This document shows, one piece after another, positions 25,569-34,870 of a stretch of 64,000 bases of DNA. Source of the stretch: Bradyrhizobium xenonodulans (lineage in GTDB: Bacteria > Pseudomonadota > Alphaproteobacteria > Rhizobiales > Xanthobacteraceae); assembly GCF_027594865.1 (NCBI RefSeq), contig NZ_CP089391.1, positions 3,564,501 to 3,628,500 of the forward strand, given 5' to 3'. The notes beneath the pieces were generated by a model. That model saw nothing but the letters and a program-made list of their open reading frames with translations. It ran no database searches and was not told where the DNA came from. Positions within the stretch are counted from its first letter, which is position 1; the number at the start of each line of letters is the position of its first letter. The translations under genes were made by a program, and so were the position numbers.

Positions 25569-26734
25569 GCGGCGGCCGGCCGTCCGAACAGCCGCGCTAT
25601 GCGCGCGTTCGACCTGTTGATGGCCTCCACGAGGCGGGGCGGCAGCTCGACCACGATCCCGCCGATGATCATCCACAGCCCGACGCCGATGGCGCCGAAG
25701 ACCATCGCGTATTGGACCAGCACCGGGCCGGGCGACTTCACCGCCATCACCGAGCAGGCAAATCCCGCCATGCGCAGGCCGAACACGGCGAGCACCGAGC
25801 CGCCGATCGAGAAGTTGCGGCTCTGGCGGGTGGTGCGCGGCGCGCCGAGGAAGGCGAAGGTCAGCACGGCAAAGGCGAACGGATAGATCGGCGCCAGCAG
25901 GCTGTCGTGCAGGGCCGAGCGGAACTGACCGGGAATCTGCTTGTAGACCGGGTCCTCCTCGGACGGCGAGAGCAGCTCCCAGAGATAGCGCTCGCGGATG
26001 CCGAGGGCGACGTCACGGCCCTGGTTGCCGAACTTCGACATGTCGAAGCCGTAGCGGCCGAACGCCACCAGCGCGGGATCGCGCTTGCCGGCTTCGAAGC
26101 GCTGGAGATTGCCGTCCTTGAGCACGAGGAACGAGCCGTTCTCGTTCTTCACGACCTCGCCATACTCGGCGACGATCGAGACGCGCTCGTTCGGGTCGCG
26201 CCGATCGTCGATGAAGATGCCGGCGAGGATGCCGCCGGGCTGGCGCTCGCGGATCCGGATTGTGAGATTTTTGTCGAGCTGGGCGAAGCGGCCGGGCTGA
26301 AGGATGTTGGTGAGAACGTCGGCGGTGATCTCGGCGTCCCACTGCTTGATCCGCCGCATGCCGTCGGGCGCGAGATAAGCCGCGATGAAGGCGACCAGCA
26401 CCGCCACCACGCAGGTGGCGTAGAAGAACGGATAGAACAGCCGGAACGGCGAGAAGCCGGCGGCATTCATCACGATGATCTCGGAATCCGTCGCGAGCTT
26501 GTTCAGCGTGTGCGAGATCGCGATCATCAGCGCGATTGGCGAGATGATCAGGACGAGGGCGGGCACGACGAGACTGGTGATGCCGAGGAAGGTCAGGATG
26601 GTCTGACCCTGGCTCGTCATCAGGTCGATGCCGCGCAACGCCTGCGTAATCCAGATCACGCCGGTGAGGCTGACCAGGACGAGCGCAAACGACGCCAGCG
26701 TCGTGCGGAAGATATACCTATCTATCGACCCCAT
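25565..26734 (-). CDS. lptF: LPS export ABC transporter permease LptF
   Basis: The second permease of LptB2FG. The 389-residue protein opens MGSIDRYIFRTTLASFALVL, the YjgP family start, with helices at about residues 12-32, 52-78 and 100-120, a periplasmic domain, and three C-terminal helices including YPFAFAVLTFAFLG and FGAIGVGLWMIIGGIVVEL. It heads the operon lptF-lptG-lptD-surA-like-pdxA-rsmA, in which each junction is an overlap or a short gap. The gap upstream (26735-27073) should contain its promoter. The partner ATPase gene lptB is not in the window. Confidence 0.95.
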   Translation of the reverse strand: MGSIDRYIFRTTLASFALVLVSLTGVIWITQALRGIDLMTSQGQTILTFLGITSLVVPALVLIISPIALMIAISHTLNKLATDSEIIVMNAAGFSPFRLFYPFFYATCVVAVLVAFIAAYLAPDGMRRIKQWDAEITADVLTNILQPGRFAQLDKNLTIRIRERQPGGILAGIFIDDRRDPNERVSIVAEYGEVVKNENGSFLVLKDGNLQRFEAGKRDPALVAFGRYGFDMSKFGNQGRDVALGIRERYLWELLSPSEEDPVYKQIPGQFRSALHDSLLAPIYPFAFAVLTFAFLGAPRTTRQSRNFSIGGSVLAVFGLRMAGFACSVMAVKSPGPVLVQYAMVFGAIGVGLWMIIGGIVVELPPRLVEAINRSNARIARLFGRPAAA

Positions 26735-27073
26735 GCGCTACCGCACGAATCCCACCAAGTCCCCAAATCCGGCCGGAATTTCGGCTGTCCGACCAATCCC
26801 CGTAAGGGATCCCCAAGGTCGGCAAACCATCTCTTCCGCCGGCTTACTCTCTCACTACCATCCCTTTGATCCGTCAACAAAATGGCTGCCCCGTGGCACC
26901 CTCTCTATATGGTTAATATTTCCCCCGTTGTGGCCTCGCGGCCACGGAGGGTGCTTGGCATCTGACGGGCCGGTGGCCCATAGTGAGGAAAGTCCAGTGA
27001 ATCGTCGTTCAGCTCCGGCCCGTGGCCGGGACCGCAGGCCGACGAAAAACCCGATGTTTTGAAGGAGTTACCC
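26735..27073. other. 339-bp divergent intergenic region between lptF and the aminopeptidase gene
   Basis: It must hold two back-to-back promoters. I see no convincing consensus sites. Two small inverted repeats occur: GGGCC-GGT-GGCCC at about 26964-26976 and CCGGCC-CGT-GGCCGG at about 27015-27029. Their similar centres suggest a shared structural element, but no known riboswitch or ncRNA is recognised. Confidence 0.4.
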
Positions 27074-28573
27074 ATGTCCGATGCCATCAAGGTCGGCTTC
27101 GTCCCGCTGTCTGCCGCCGCCCGTGGCATCCTGGTGGTGTTCTGCGACGACGGTTTGAAGCTGGGCCCGGCGACGGCCAAGGCGCTAGGCGGTGCCACCG
27201 ACCTCGTCAAGCGGGCAGCTTCCGCCGCCAGCTTCAAGGGCAAAAGCGGCGCCGCGCTGGACATCCTGGCACCGGAGGGGGTGAAGGCCACCCGTCTGAT
27301 CGTGATTGGTGCCGGTAAGGCGGCGAGCCTGAAGGCGAATGACTTTCTCAAGTTCGGCGGCGTGGCGGCGAGCAAGCTGTCCGCGGGGTCCGCGGCCATG
27401 ACAATCGTGGCGGAACTGCCCAATGGCGCCATGACGAGCGAGCAGGCGGTCGCGATCGCCTCGGGCCTTCGCTTACGCGCCTACAAGTTCGATCGCTACA
27501 AGACGAAAAAGAAGGATGGCGAGGAGGGCGGCTTGCGCGCCGACGTCTCGGTTGCGGTGGGCGATGCAGCCGCGGCGAAGAAGGCGTTCGTCGCGGCCGA
27601 CCATGTCGTCGACGGCGTGATCATCGCGCGCGACCTCGTCAACGAGCCGCCGAACGTGCTTTTCCCCGAGGAATTCGCGCGCCGCGCGGGCCTGCTGCGC
27701 AAGCTCGGCGTCAAGATCGAGGTGCTCGACGTCAAGGCGATGGACAAGCTCGGCATGGGCGCGCTGCTCGGCGTCGGCCAGGGCTCGGCGCGGCCGAGCC
27801 GCACCGTGATCATGCGTTGGGACGGCGGCAAGAAGGGCGAGGCGCCGGTTGCCTTCGTCGGCAAGGGCGTCTGCTTCGACACCGGCGGCATCTCGATCAA
27901 GCCGGCCGGCAGCATGGAGGACATGAAAGGCGACATGGGCGGCGCTGCCTGCGTCGTCGGCCTGATGCATGCGCTGGCGGCGCGGAAAGCGAAGGCCAAC
28001 GTGGTCGGCGCTATCGGTCTCGTCGAGAACATGCCCGACGGCAATGCGCAGCGGCCCGGCGACATCGTCACCTCGATGTCGGGCCAGACCATCGAGATCA
28101 TCAACACCGACGCCGAGGGCCGCCTCGTGCTGGCCGACGTGCTCTGGTACGTCGCAAAGAAGACCAAGCCGCAATTCATGGTGGATCTGGCGACGCTGAC
28201 CGGCGCAATCATGGTCGCGCTCGGCACCGAGCATGCCGGCATGTTCTCCAACAATGACGAGCTCGCCGCGCGCCTGCTGGCCGCCGGTATCGAGAGCGGC
28301 GAGAAGGTCTGGCGCATGCCGCTCGGCCCCGAATACGACAAGCTGATCGATTCCCAGTTCGCCGACATGAAGAACACCGGCGGGCGGCACGGCGGCTCGA
28401 TCACCGCGGCGCAGTTCCTCCAGCGCTTCGTCGACGGCACGCCCTGGGCGCATCTCGACATCGCTGGCACCGCGATGGGGGCGCCCAAGACCGACATCAA
28501 CCAGAGCTGGGGAAGCGGTTATGGCGTCCGTCTCCTGGATCGTCTGGTGGCCGACCACTACGAGCGCAAATGA
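27074..28573 (+). CDS. pepA: Leucyl aminopeptidase (M17 family)
   Basis: A cytoplasmic di-zinc aminopeptidase of 499 residues that removes N-terminal residues from peptides. The M17 signature [16 protein letters not shown] is intact. Metal-binding and active-site residues are in [20 protein letters not shown] and [13 protein letters not shown]. The N-terminal third is the macro-like domain. The start at 27074 ([13 protein letters not shown]) follows GAAGGAG by 7 bases. The downstream holC overlaps its stop by 4 bp, the pepA-holC pair found in many proteobacteria. Confidence 0.96.
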   Translation: MSDAIKVGFVPLSAAARGILVVFCDDGLKLGPATAKALGGATDLVKRAASAASFKGKSGAALDILAPEGVKATRLIVIGAGKAASLKANDFLKFGGVAASKLSAGSAAMTIVAELPNGAMTSEQAVAIASGLRLRAYKFDRYKTKKKDGEEGGLRADVSVAVGDAAAAKKAFVAADHVVDGVIIARDLVNEPPNVLFPEEFARRAGLLRKLGVKIEVLDVKAMDKLGMGALLGVGQGSARPSRTVIMRWDGGKKGEAPVAFVGKGVCFDTGGISIKPAGSMEDMKGDMGGAACVVGLMHALAARKAKANVVGAIGLVENMPDGNAQRPGDIVTSMSGQTIEIINTDAEGRLVLADVLWYVAKKTKPQFMVDLATLTGAIMVALGTEHAGMFSNNDELAARLLAAGIESGEKVWRMPLGPEYDKLIDSQFADMKNTGGRHGGSITAAQFLQRFVDGTPWAHLDIAGTAMGAPKTDINQSWGSGYGVRLLDRLVADHYERK

Positions 28574-29022
28574 CGGAAGTGCTGTTCTACCATCTGCAAA
28601 ACATGACGGTGGAGAACGTGTTGCCGCCGCTTCTCGAGAAATCGCTCGAGCGCGGCTGGCGCGTCGTGGTGCAGTCGACGTCGGAGGAGCGCGCCGATGC
28701 GCTCGACGCGCATTTGTGGACCTATCGCGACGATTCCTTCCTGCCGCATGCGACATGGCGCGTGAACGATGCCGCCGATCAGCCGATCGTGCTGGCGATC
28801 GAGGAGGGCAATCCCAACGGCGCCAATGTCCGCTTCCTGATCGACAACGCCGCGCTGCCGCAGGACGCGCAGGGCTATGAGCGCATGGTGCTGCTGTTCA
28901 ACGGCGACGATCCGGACGCGCTCGCTTTGGCCCGCAGCGCCTGGACGGATTGCAAGGCGCGGGGATTTGATGTCACCTATTGGCAGGCCGACGAACGGGG
29001 CCGGTGGCAGAAGCGGAATTAG
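28570..29022 (+). CDS. holC: DNA polymerase III subunit chi
   Basis: Clamp-loader accessory protein that links the replicase to SSB. The 150-residue protein begins [20 protein letters not shown] and contains [20 protein letters not shown] and [10 protein letters not shown], the HolC core in which the P-H pair is conserved, followed by [19 protein letters not shown]. The ATG overlaps the stop of the aminopeptidase gene by 4 bp. Length is normal for the family. Confidence 0.93.
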   Translation: MTEVLFYHLQNMTVENVLPPLLEKSLERGWRVVVQSTSEERADALDAHLWTYRDDSFLPHATWRVNDAADQPIVLAIEEGNPNGANVRFLIDNAALPQDAQGYERMVLLFNGDDPDALALARSAWTDCKARGFDVTYWQADERGRWQKRN

Positions 29023-29149
29023 CGGTCGTTTGTAATTAATGATAATTTGCACTTTTCGGGCGATGCTGGCTTTTGTCACCTTCGTGCCGCAAAGTGATGT
29101 TGGGACAATTGCTTAGGGCCGGTCCTTCACACGGGGAAATTGGTTTATC

Positions 29150-29677
29150 GTGCGACATCAAAAGCTTCCCAGCTCGCTCATAGTTGCGTTGGCTGCCGTA
29201 GCACCGCTGGTCGCGGGCTGCTCGGGTGGGACCGATCTGTTGTCCAGGGACGCCCAGTGGTTCAACACACCGAGCCGCCTGTTCATCAAGAGCATCTCGA
29301 TTGAGTCGCCGCCGCTGACGCCCGAGAAGCCGGTTGGGGCCGAGGATCTGGTCAGCGCCGACGGCGGATGTCCCGGTATGGCGCCGCCCCCCGGGCCGGC
29401 TGATGCCAATGCGTCGACGACGGCGCCCGCGGGCGGTACGGTCGCGCTCGGCCACACCGAATGCGACGTGGTCCGTGGCGTCGGCGCGCCCTCGACCGTC
29501 AACCTCTCCAGCGATGCCGCCGGCCGGCGCGTTGCCGTTGTGACGTGGACCACCGGTCCGCGCGCGGGCGTCTACACCTTCACCTCCGGCCGGCTGTCCT
29601 CGATCGAGGGCAACCCGGACCCGCAGCCGGTTCCGAGGGCGCCGAAGCCGAAGCCGAAGAAGAAGTCGGCGACCTGA
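29150..29677 (+). CDS. Putative lipoprotein, function unknown
   Basis: A 175-residue protein with a lipoprotein signal: SLIVALAAVAPLVAGC, where LVAGC is the lipobox and Cys24 the likely acylated residue. The mature region contains a low-complexity PPPGPADANASTTAP segment and a globular part LGHTECDVVRGVGAPSTVNL, AVVTWTTGPRAGVYTFTSGR. The TECDVVRGVGAP stretch resembles SmpA/OmlA-like small lipoproteins of the Bam machinery (compare KxxVxxxLGxP), but this is only a resemblance. The tail is proline/lysine-rich and suited to peptidoglycan contact. It stands alone, convergent with the Bug-type gene. Confidence 0.75.
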   Translation: MRHQKLPSSLIVALAAVAPLVAGCSGGTDLLSRDAQWFNTPSRLFIKSISIESPPLTPEKPVGAEDLVSADGGCPGMAPPPGPADANASTTAPAGGTVALGHTECDVVRGVGAPSTVNLSSDAAGRRVAVVTWTTGPRAGVYTFTSGRLSSIEGNPDPQPVPRAPKPKPKKKSAT

Positions 29678-29695
29678 GGTTTCCGTTGGCGCTGA

Positions 29696-30664
29696 TTACT
29701 GGATCGGCGCTATGCCGACCCGCCTGATCAGTTCTGCCCATCTCGGAGTTTCGGTCCGGATATCGGCTGCGAATTCGTCCGGCGTGCGCGTCACGGTTTC
29801 CATGCCAAGCGTAGCGAACTTTGCTCGTGCAGCCGGCGCGGCCACTGCTTTCTGAGCCTCCTCGTTGAGAGACTTGATCACCGAAGCCGGCGTTCCGGCC
29901 GGTGCCATCAAACCAAACCAGGCGGTGGCATCGAAGCCGCGGAAGCCGAGTTCGTCCAGCGTCGGCAGGTCGGGAACGGCAGACGAGCGCCGCGCCGATG
30001 TGATTGCCAGGGCGCGAATTCCGCCGTCGCGAACCTGGGGCAGCACCGACGCGATGCTGCCAAAGAACATCGTCACGCGGCCGGCCATGAGATCACTCAA
30101 CAGCGCCGTGCTGTCGCGGTACGGTACGTGTTGGATCTTGATACCCGCCATGGTCTGGAATAGCTCGCCCGCCAAATGGGTGGAGGTGCCTACTCCCGCC
30201 GAGGCAAAGGTGAGGGTACCAGGATTGCGCCGCGCCAGATCGACCAGATCCTGAACGCCTGCCGCCGGCACGTCCTTGTTCAAGACCAGGATGTTCGGCG
30301 CGACCGTGACTTGGGCCACCGGGACCAGATCGTGCGCCGGATCATACGGCAGCTTTGCGTAAAGAGAGGGATTGATGACGATTGCCGCGTTGCCCGCCAT
30401 CAGCAGCGTGGCTCCGTCCGGCGCCGATTTGGCGACGTGATCCGCTGCGATATTGCCGCCCGCGCCCAACATGTTCTCGACCACGACGGGCTTGCCCCAG
30501 GTCGCCATGAAATGGTCGGCGAGGATGCGGGCCGCCACGTCGGGTGCGCTACCCGGACTGAAGCCCAGCACGATGCGAATGGTCGATTGCGGGTATCTCG
30601 GCTCCGCTTGAAGTGGATTTGTCAGCCACAGAAGCAGGATCGGAACGAGTGCTGGCCGTAACAT
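29696..30664 (-). CDS. Bug family tripartite tricarboxylate transporter substrate-binding protein
   Basis: A 322-residue periplasmic receptor. Signal peptide MLRPALVPILLLWLTNPLQA, then YPQSTIRIVLGFSPGSAPDV, the conserved Bug opening that binds a carboxylate ligand. Further family blocks are ENMLGAGGNIAADHVAKSAP and GTLTFASAGVGTSTHLAGEL. No TctA/TctB membrane genes lie nearby, which is common for Bug proteins; the ligand is unknown. The start at 30664 is the signal-peptide methionine. The LuxR-type gene immediately upstream on the same strand, 95 bp away, is a plausible regulator. Confidence 0.92.
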   Translation of the reverse strand: MLRPALVPILLLWLTNPLQAEPRYPQSTIRIVLGFSPGSAPDVAARILADHFMATWGKPVVVENMLGAGGNIAADHVAKSAPDGATLLMAGNAAIVINPSLYAKLPYDPAHDLVPVAQVTVAPNILVLNKDVPAAGVQDLVDLARRNPGTLTFASAGVGTSTHLAGELFQTMAGIKIQHVPYRDSTALLSDLMAGRVTMFFGSIASVLPQVRDGGIRALAITSARRSSAVPDLPTLDELGFRGFDATAWFGLMAPAGTPASVIKSLNEEAQKAVAAPAARAKFATLGMETVTRTPDEFAADIRTETPRWAELIRRVGIAPIQ

Positions 30665-30759
30665 GGTTGGTCTCCCTGTCTCGGACCAGACTGTCCTTGC
30701 CGCTCGGTCGCTCGTCGTCACCCCATGGGGTGACAGCCACCCTCCGTTGATCGACGGCG

Positions 30760-31887
30760 CTACATCGAGGGATCGAGCACCCGGGCGATGTCGGCAATCG
30801 ATTGCACCAGCTCCGCGTGGCCACGGACGCCGATCTTGGCGTAGATCCGCTTGGTATGGGACTTGAGGGTGTTGCGACTGATGCCGAGCATGACTGCGGC
30901 CGTCCTCATGTCGCTGCTCTGGGTGAGGGCCGTTGCGACCCGCAGTTCGGCCGTCGTCAGGCCATGGCGGGCCGCCAACAGCGCGCTCGCGGCCTCGCCG
31001 TTGTGCGAGAGGTCAACCAGGAGTGCGATTGCGGCAGGACTCGCCGTTCTGTGATGCGAGGGGTGATCGAATGCGCGCCCACGCACCGGCGTTACGGTCA
31101 GGCCGATTTCCCGACCGTTCGGCCGCGACAGCCGGCGTGTTCCTGCGGTGCCGCTGCGGACAGCATCCGCGAGAAGCGCCCGGACGCCGTTCACGATGCC
31201 CGGTGGCCCCGACAGATCGCTGCCGGCGACAACCCGAAGCGATAGTTCTTCGCCCCGCATCCGGGCTGAAGAGTTGGCGAACAGCACCCGCTGCCCGGCA
31301 TCGAAAGTGATGATTCCGGTCGACAACGCATCGAGCGCATCGCGCTCGGCCTGCGCCGCCTCGCGGTAGTCGTGCATTCGCAATCGCAGCTCGCAGGCGC
31401 GCCGCACATGCGGCAGGAGCGACCGGAGGATCGCAGCGTCACGTTCGTTGAACGGTCCGCTTTTCTCGCTGCGTTCGACGTTGAGCGAGACCCGGAATCC
31501 CGGGCGGCTGACCACATTGACGATCGTGCCGTGCGCCAGATTCTGCGGCCGGAGAACGTCGTCATAGAACGCGGTACGCTTGAGCTCCGGTAGCCCGATC
31601 AAGTCATCGGAGTGCACGATGCGACCTGCCGGAAAGCGGCTCGACCGCATCCACGGATTGGTCACGTGATAAAGTTCGTGACGATGCTTGCACTCCGGAT
31701 CGATCCGACCGAGGTTGTGGAACGTGTACAGCTTGCGATCGACGCAGTAGCCGTGCATGAGCGCGGCCGCGCTATGAGTGATATCCGCGAGCCCCTCCAG
31801 AGCAGCGCTCCAGAGCGAGGCATCAAGTACGGCGTCGTAGATCAGACCAACGAGCGCTTCTCGCCTTTGTTCGAACCCGGCCGCCAT
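30760..31887 (-). CDS. LuxR-type helix-turn-helix regulator with a PAS-like region
   Basis: A 375-residue regulator. The C-terminal LuxR helix-turn-helix covers about residues 305-370: HGLTTAELRVATALTQSSDM, AAVMLGISRNTLKSHTKRIY and KIGVRGHAELVQ. The N-terminal part has no AHL-binding signature; residues about 180-295 (LSTGIITFDAGQRVLFANSS) look like a degenerate PAS domain. This layout is common in alphaproteobacterial regulators of unknown signal. Neighbouring Bug-type receptor suggests a role in organic-acid uptake. Confidence 0.85.
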   Translation of the reverse strand: MAAGFEQRREALVGLIYDAVLDASLWSAALEGLADITHSAAALMHGYCVDRKLYTFHNLGRIDPECKHRHELYHVTNPWMRSSRFPAGRIVHSDDLIGLPELKRTAFYDDVLRPQNLAHGTIVNVVSRPGFRVSLNVERSEKSGPFNERDAAILRSLLPHVRRACELRLRMHDYREAAQAERDALDALSTGIITFDAGQRVLFANSSARMRGEELSLRVVAGSDLSGPPGIVNGVRALLADAVRSGTAGTRRLSRPNGREIGLTVTPVRGRAFDHPSHHRTASPAAIALLVDLSHNGEAASALLAARHGLTTAELRVATALTQSSDMRTAAVMLGISRNTLKSHTKRIYAKIGVRGHAELVQSIADIARVLDPSM

Positions 31888-31990
31888 GTGCGTCCCTCCA
31901 CAGGAGCCCCAAGCTCGCCGATGCCGACGTACTCCGCAAGCATTCTCGCTTCGCTATTTCGACGGCAGCGGAACCGCGTTGCGAGGATCG

Positions 31991-33853
31991 TCACCCCGCC
32001 GCCTGGTCAAACTGCGCACTTGCCTCGAGCCATTGCTCCTCTGCGCGCGCCAGCGCATCGGCTGCATTCGCGCGCGCCTTTGACAGTTGCGCGGCCTGCT
32101 TGGGATCGCGGGTGAAGATATCGGGCAGGGCGAGGGCGGTATCGATCTTGGCGATGATGTCGCTGACGCGGGCGATCTCGGTCTCGGCTTCCGCGATGCG
32201 CTTCTTCAGCGAGCCGCGATTGTCCGATTTCGGACGCTGCGGCTTTTCGCTTGGCGCGCTGCGCTCGCGCGGGGCGGGTTCGCCGTTACGCGACGACAGC
32301 ACCAGGCGGCGGTACTCGTCGAGATCGCCATCGTAATTGGTGACGGTGCGGTCGGCGACGATCCAGAGCCGGTCGGCGCAGGCCTCGATCAGATAGCGGT
32401 CGTGCGAGACCATGATGACCGCGCCGGGGAATTCGTTGATGGCTTCGGCAAGCGCGGCACGGCTGTCGATGTCGAGATGGTTGGTCGGCTCGTCCAGGAT
32501 GATCATGTTGGGGCCGAAGAAGGTCGCAAGCCCCAGCAGGAGCCGCGCCTTCTCGCCGCCCGACAGTTTGCCGACCTTGGTATCGCCCGCCTTGCCGGAG
32601 AAGCCGATGGCGCCGGTGCGTCCGCGCACTTTTGTTTCGGGCGCATCGCCCATCAGCTTGCGGACGTGGTCGTAGGCGGAGGCGTCCTCGTTCAGCTCAT
32701 CGAGCTGGTGCTGCGCGAAATAGGCGATCGACAGCTTGTCCGCGCGCGTCACCTTCCCCGAGAAGGGCGCGAGCCGTCCCGCGAGCAGCTTGACCAGCGT
32801 CGACTTGCCGTTGCCGTTGGCGCCGAGCAGCGCGATGCGGTCGTCGTTGTCGATTCGGAGCGTCACGCGGCCGAGCACGGGCGTTGCCGGGTCATAGCCG
32901 ACCGAAACGTTGTCGACGGCGATGATCGGCGGCGACAGGATTTTTTCTGGCGCGGGGAAGGTGATCTCGCGCACGTCCTCGGTGACCAGCGCCGTGATCG
33001 GCTTCAGCCGCTCCAGCATTTTGACGCGAGACTGGGCCTGGCGCGCTTTCGAGGCCTTGGCCTTGAAGCGGTCGACGAAGGCTTGCAGGCGCGCGCGCTC
33101 GGCTTCCTGGCGCTTGACCTGCTTGGCGTCGAGCAGCTCGCGCGCGGCGCGCTGCTCCTCGAAGGAGGAATAGCCGCCTTTGTAGAGCGTGAGCTTGCCG
33201 CGCTCCAGATGCAGGATCTGGTCGACCGAGCTTTCCAAGAGGTCGCGGTCGTGGCTGATCACGATCACGGTGCGCGGATAATGCGCGAGGTGATCCTCCA
33301 GCCACAGCGTGCCTTCGAGGTCGAGATAGTTGGTGGGCTCGTCGAGCAGCAACAGGTCGGGGGCCGCGAACAGCGTGGCGGCGAGCGCGACGCGCATGCG
33401 CCAGCCGCCGGAGAATTCGGCGCAGGGGCGAAGTTGATCCGCGGCGGAGAAGCCGAGGCCGGAGAGGATCGCGGCCGCACGGCTCGGCGCTGAATGCGCG
33501 TCGATGTCGACGAGCCGGGTCTGGATCTCGGCAATCCGATGTGGATCGGTCGCGCTCTCGGCTTCATGCAGCAGTGCGTCGCGTTCGAGGTCGGCCTTGA
33601 GCACGACCGAGATCAGGCTCTCGGGCCCGTTCGGGGCTTCCTGGGCGAGGCTGCCGACGCGCCAGCGCGGCGGCAGCGTGACCGAGCCGTGCTCGGCCGC
33701 CAGCTCGCCGCGGATCACCTTGAAAAGGGTCGACTTGCCGGTGCCGTTGCGCCCGACCATGCCGACGCGCGATCCGGGCGTGATCTGCACGGAACTCTGG
33801 TCAATCAGAAGGCGTCCGGCGAGGCGGATGGAAAGGTCGGTGATCGCAAGCAT
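31991..33853 (-). CDS. ABC-F family ATP-binding protein
   Basis: A 620-residue soluble protein with two ABC domains and no membrane segments, the ABC-F layout of ribosome-associated ATPases. Walker A motifs are GRNGTGKST (residues 34-42) and GANGNGKST in the second half; signatures are SGGWRMRVAL and LSGGEKARLLLG; Walker B regions read LLLDEPTNYLDLE and ILDEPTNHLDID. The linker has the coiled P-site tRNA-interaction region, rich in Arg, Lys and Ala. The C-terminal 90 residues form a coiled coil. It belongs near YheS/Uup rather than EttA, inferred from the long C-terminal coiled coil. Confidence 0.93.
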   Translation of the reverse strand: MLAITDLSIRLAGRLLIDQSSVQITPGSRVGMVGRNGTGKSTLFKVIRGELAAEHGSVTLPPRWRVGSLAQEAPNGPESLISVVLKADLERDALLHEAESATDPHRIAEIQTRLVDIDAHSAPSRAAAILSGLGFSAADQLRPCAEFSGGWRMRVALAATLFAAPDLLLLDEPTNYLDLEGTLWLEDHLAHYPRTVIVISHDRDLLESSVDQILHLERGKLTLYKGGYSSFEEQRAARELLDAKQVKRQEAERARLQAFVDRFKAKASKARQAQSRVKMLERLKPITALVTEDVREITFPAPEKILSPPIIAVDNVSVGYDPATPVLGRVTLRIDNDDRIALLGANGNGKSTLVKLLAGRLAPFSGKVTRADKLSIAYFAQHQLDELNEDASAYDHVRKLMGDAPETKVRGRTGAIGFSGKAGDTKVGKLSGGEKARLLLGLATFFGPNMIILDEPTNHLDIDSRAALAEAINEFPGAVIMVSHDRYLIEACADRLWIVADRTVTNYDGDLDEYRRLVLSSRNGEPAPRERSAPSEKPQRPKSDNRGSLKKRIAEAETEIARVSDIIAKIDTALALPDIFTRDPKQAAQLSKARANAADALARAEEQWLEASAQFDQAAG

Positions 33854-33920
33854 GCGGCCTTGTCACCGCAAGGCGCGCCGAACGCAACCCGTTTTTCCGT
33901 GTCCGCAAGCCGGTATCAAG

Positions 33921-34094
33921 TCAGTGCGGTTCGCGCTCGCGCTTCCTCAACTCGTCCATCAGCTGCTCGAGATGCGTGGGGAGCCGGGGATCGGGTCGCA
34001 GGCTCTGCTGAAGCCGCTCGCCCACGGCATCGCAAATCGAGCGGCTGGTGCGCCGGTCGATCTGTTCGCTGTTATTGGCAAAAGGGCCAGCCAT
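33921..34094 (-). CDS. Small hypothetical protein
   Basis: A 57-residue protein MAGPFANNSEQIDRRTSRSI with a helical C-terminal half (THLEQLMDELRKREREPH). No hydrophobic segment. It resembles small proteins that I know from Bradyrhizobium and Rhodopseudomonas genomes, carrying the RSICDAVGERLQ motif; function is unknown. The frame remains open to 34133, but the MAGPF start is compact and lies before a likely ribosome-binding region. Confidence 0.55.
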   Translation of the reverse strand: MAGPFANNSEQIDRRTSRSICDAVGERLQQSLRPDPRLPTHLEQLMDELRKREREPH

Positions 34095-34222
34095 CGCAGG
34101 TTCCGTGTTCTCAAAGGAGTGACACGGTATCAAGTCATTGCCCCCGAAATGGTTTCCCCACTCGCGGAGATTGCCAGGCTTTCTCGCGAAAATTGTATGA
34201 ATTCGCCGTGTCTGCCTAAATA

Positions 34223-34258
34223 CAAAGCCCCGGCGCAGGGGGGACGCCGGGGCTTCGC
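34223..34258 (-). terminator. Rho-independent terminator downstream of the small His/Gly-rich protein gene
   Basis: AAGCCCCGGCG at 34225-34235 pairs with CGCCGGGGCTT at 34245-34255, an 11-bp perfect stem with a 9-base loop. On the minus strand the stem is followed by TTGTATTT, so it terminates transcription of the gene at 34309-34560. Confidence 0.75.
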
Positions 34259-34308
34259 TTGGAAGGCACCTTGGGGGGCGTAGGTACCTCAGGAAGGTGC
34301 TGTCGGGC

Positions 34309-34560
34309 TCAGTAGCAGCGGTTGATCATCCGCCAGCGGGGACCCCAGGGGGTCGGGACCAGCCGGCGCACATAGCAGCCGCCATAACCGTAGGAGACGA
34401 CGGGGCCGCGGGCATAAAAGCGCGGTCCGCCCCAACCGTGATGGCCCCAGCCGCCGCCGTGCCAGCCACCGCCATGCCAGTGCGCGGAGGCGGAGGTCGG
34501 CGCCAGCGCGGCACCCAGCGCAACCGCGGCGACTGCGGCAAGCGAAAGTTTCCTCAACAT
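34309..34560 (-). CDS. Small secreted His/Gly/Trp-rich protein
   Basis: An 83-residue protein with a clear signal peptide (LSLAAVAAVALGAALAPTSA, cleavage before HWHGG). The mature part opens with the repeat HWHGGGWHGGGWGHHGWGG, then GPVVSYGYGGCYVRRLVPTP and ends RWRMINRCY. Two cysteines near the end could pair. Proteins of this design are common in Bradyrhizobium; the histidine repeat suggests metal binding, which is inference. It is monocistronic, with a strong terminator behind it. Confidence 0.75.
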   Translation of the reverse strand: MLRKLSLAAVAAVALGAALAPTSASAHWHGGGWHGGGWGHHGWGGPRFYARGPVVSYGYGGCYVRRLVPTPWGPRWRMINRCY

Positions 34561-34870
34561 GGTGATCTCCTCAAAACTGCCGGCGCGGGGCTATCGCGTC
34601 GATGGAAAGGCCGCCGAAACGGTCCGCCTCATGATCAGGCTTTCGGTTTCGATAGGCTTGACCTTACGCCGGCGAAGCTGAACCGAACCCTGACGGAGGT
34701 TTCAGATTGGGTTCATCTGGGTGAAATTGTTGTAATTCATGTTGGAATCCCGGGCCTGGCCCTGCGGCGAAGCGCCTGTGAGGCCGTTTTTGCGGTCGCT
34801 TGCCGTATGACGATGGCGCCGATATAAGCCCCGCAACTCCAAACCACCGTTTTTCCTCAAGGACATGACC
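34561..34870. other. 310-bp divergent intergenic region upstream of ndk
   Basis: Contains the promoters of ndk (plus) and of the small secreted protein (minus). A good candidate for ndk is described separately. No short gene is visible in the remainder. Confidence 0.5.
34800..34828 (+). promoter_or_regulatory. Candidate sigma-70 promoter of ndk
   Basis: TTGCCG at 34800-34805, a 17-base spacer and TATAAG at 34823-34828. It is 42 bases before the ndk ATG, giving a leader of about 35 bases. Confidence 0.5.

Noticed and set aside
26960..27030. Possible riboswitch in the lptF/aminopeptidase gap
   Set aside because: Only two short GC-rich inverted repeats are visible and they do not match any riboswitch core that I recognise.
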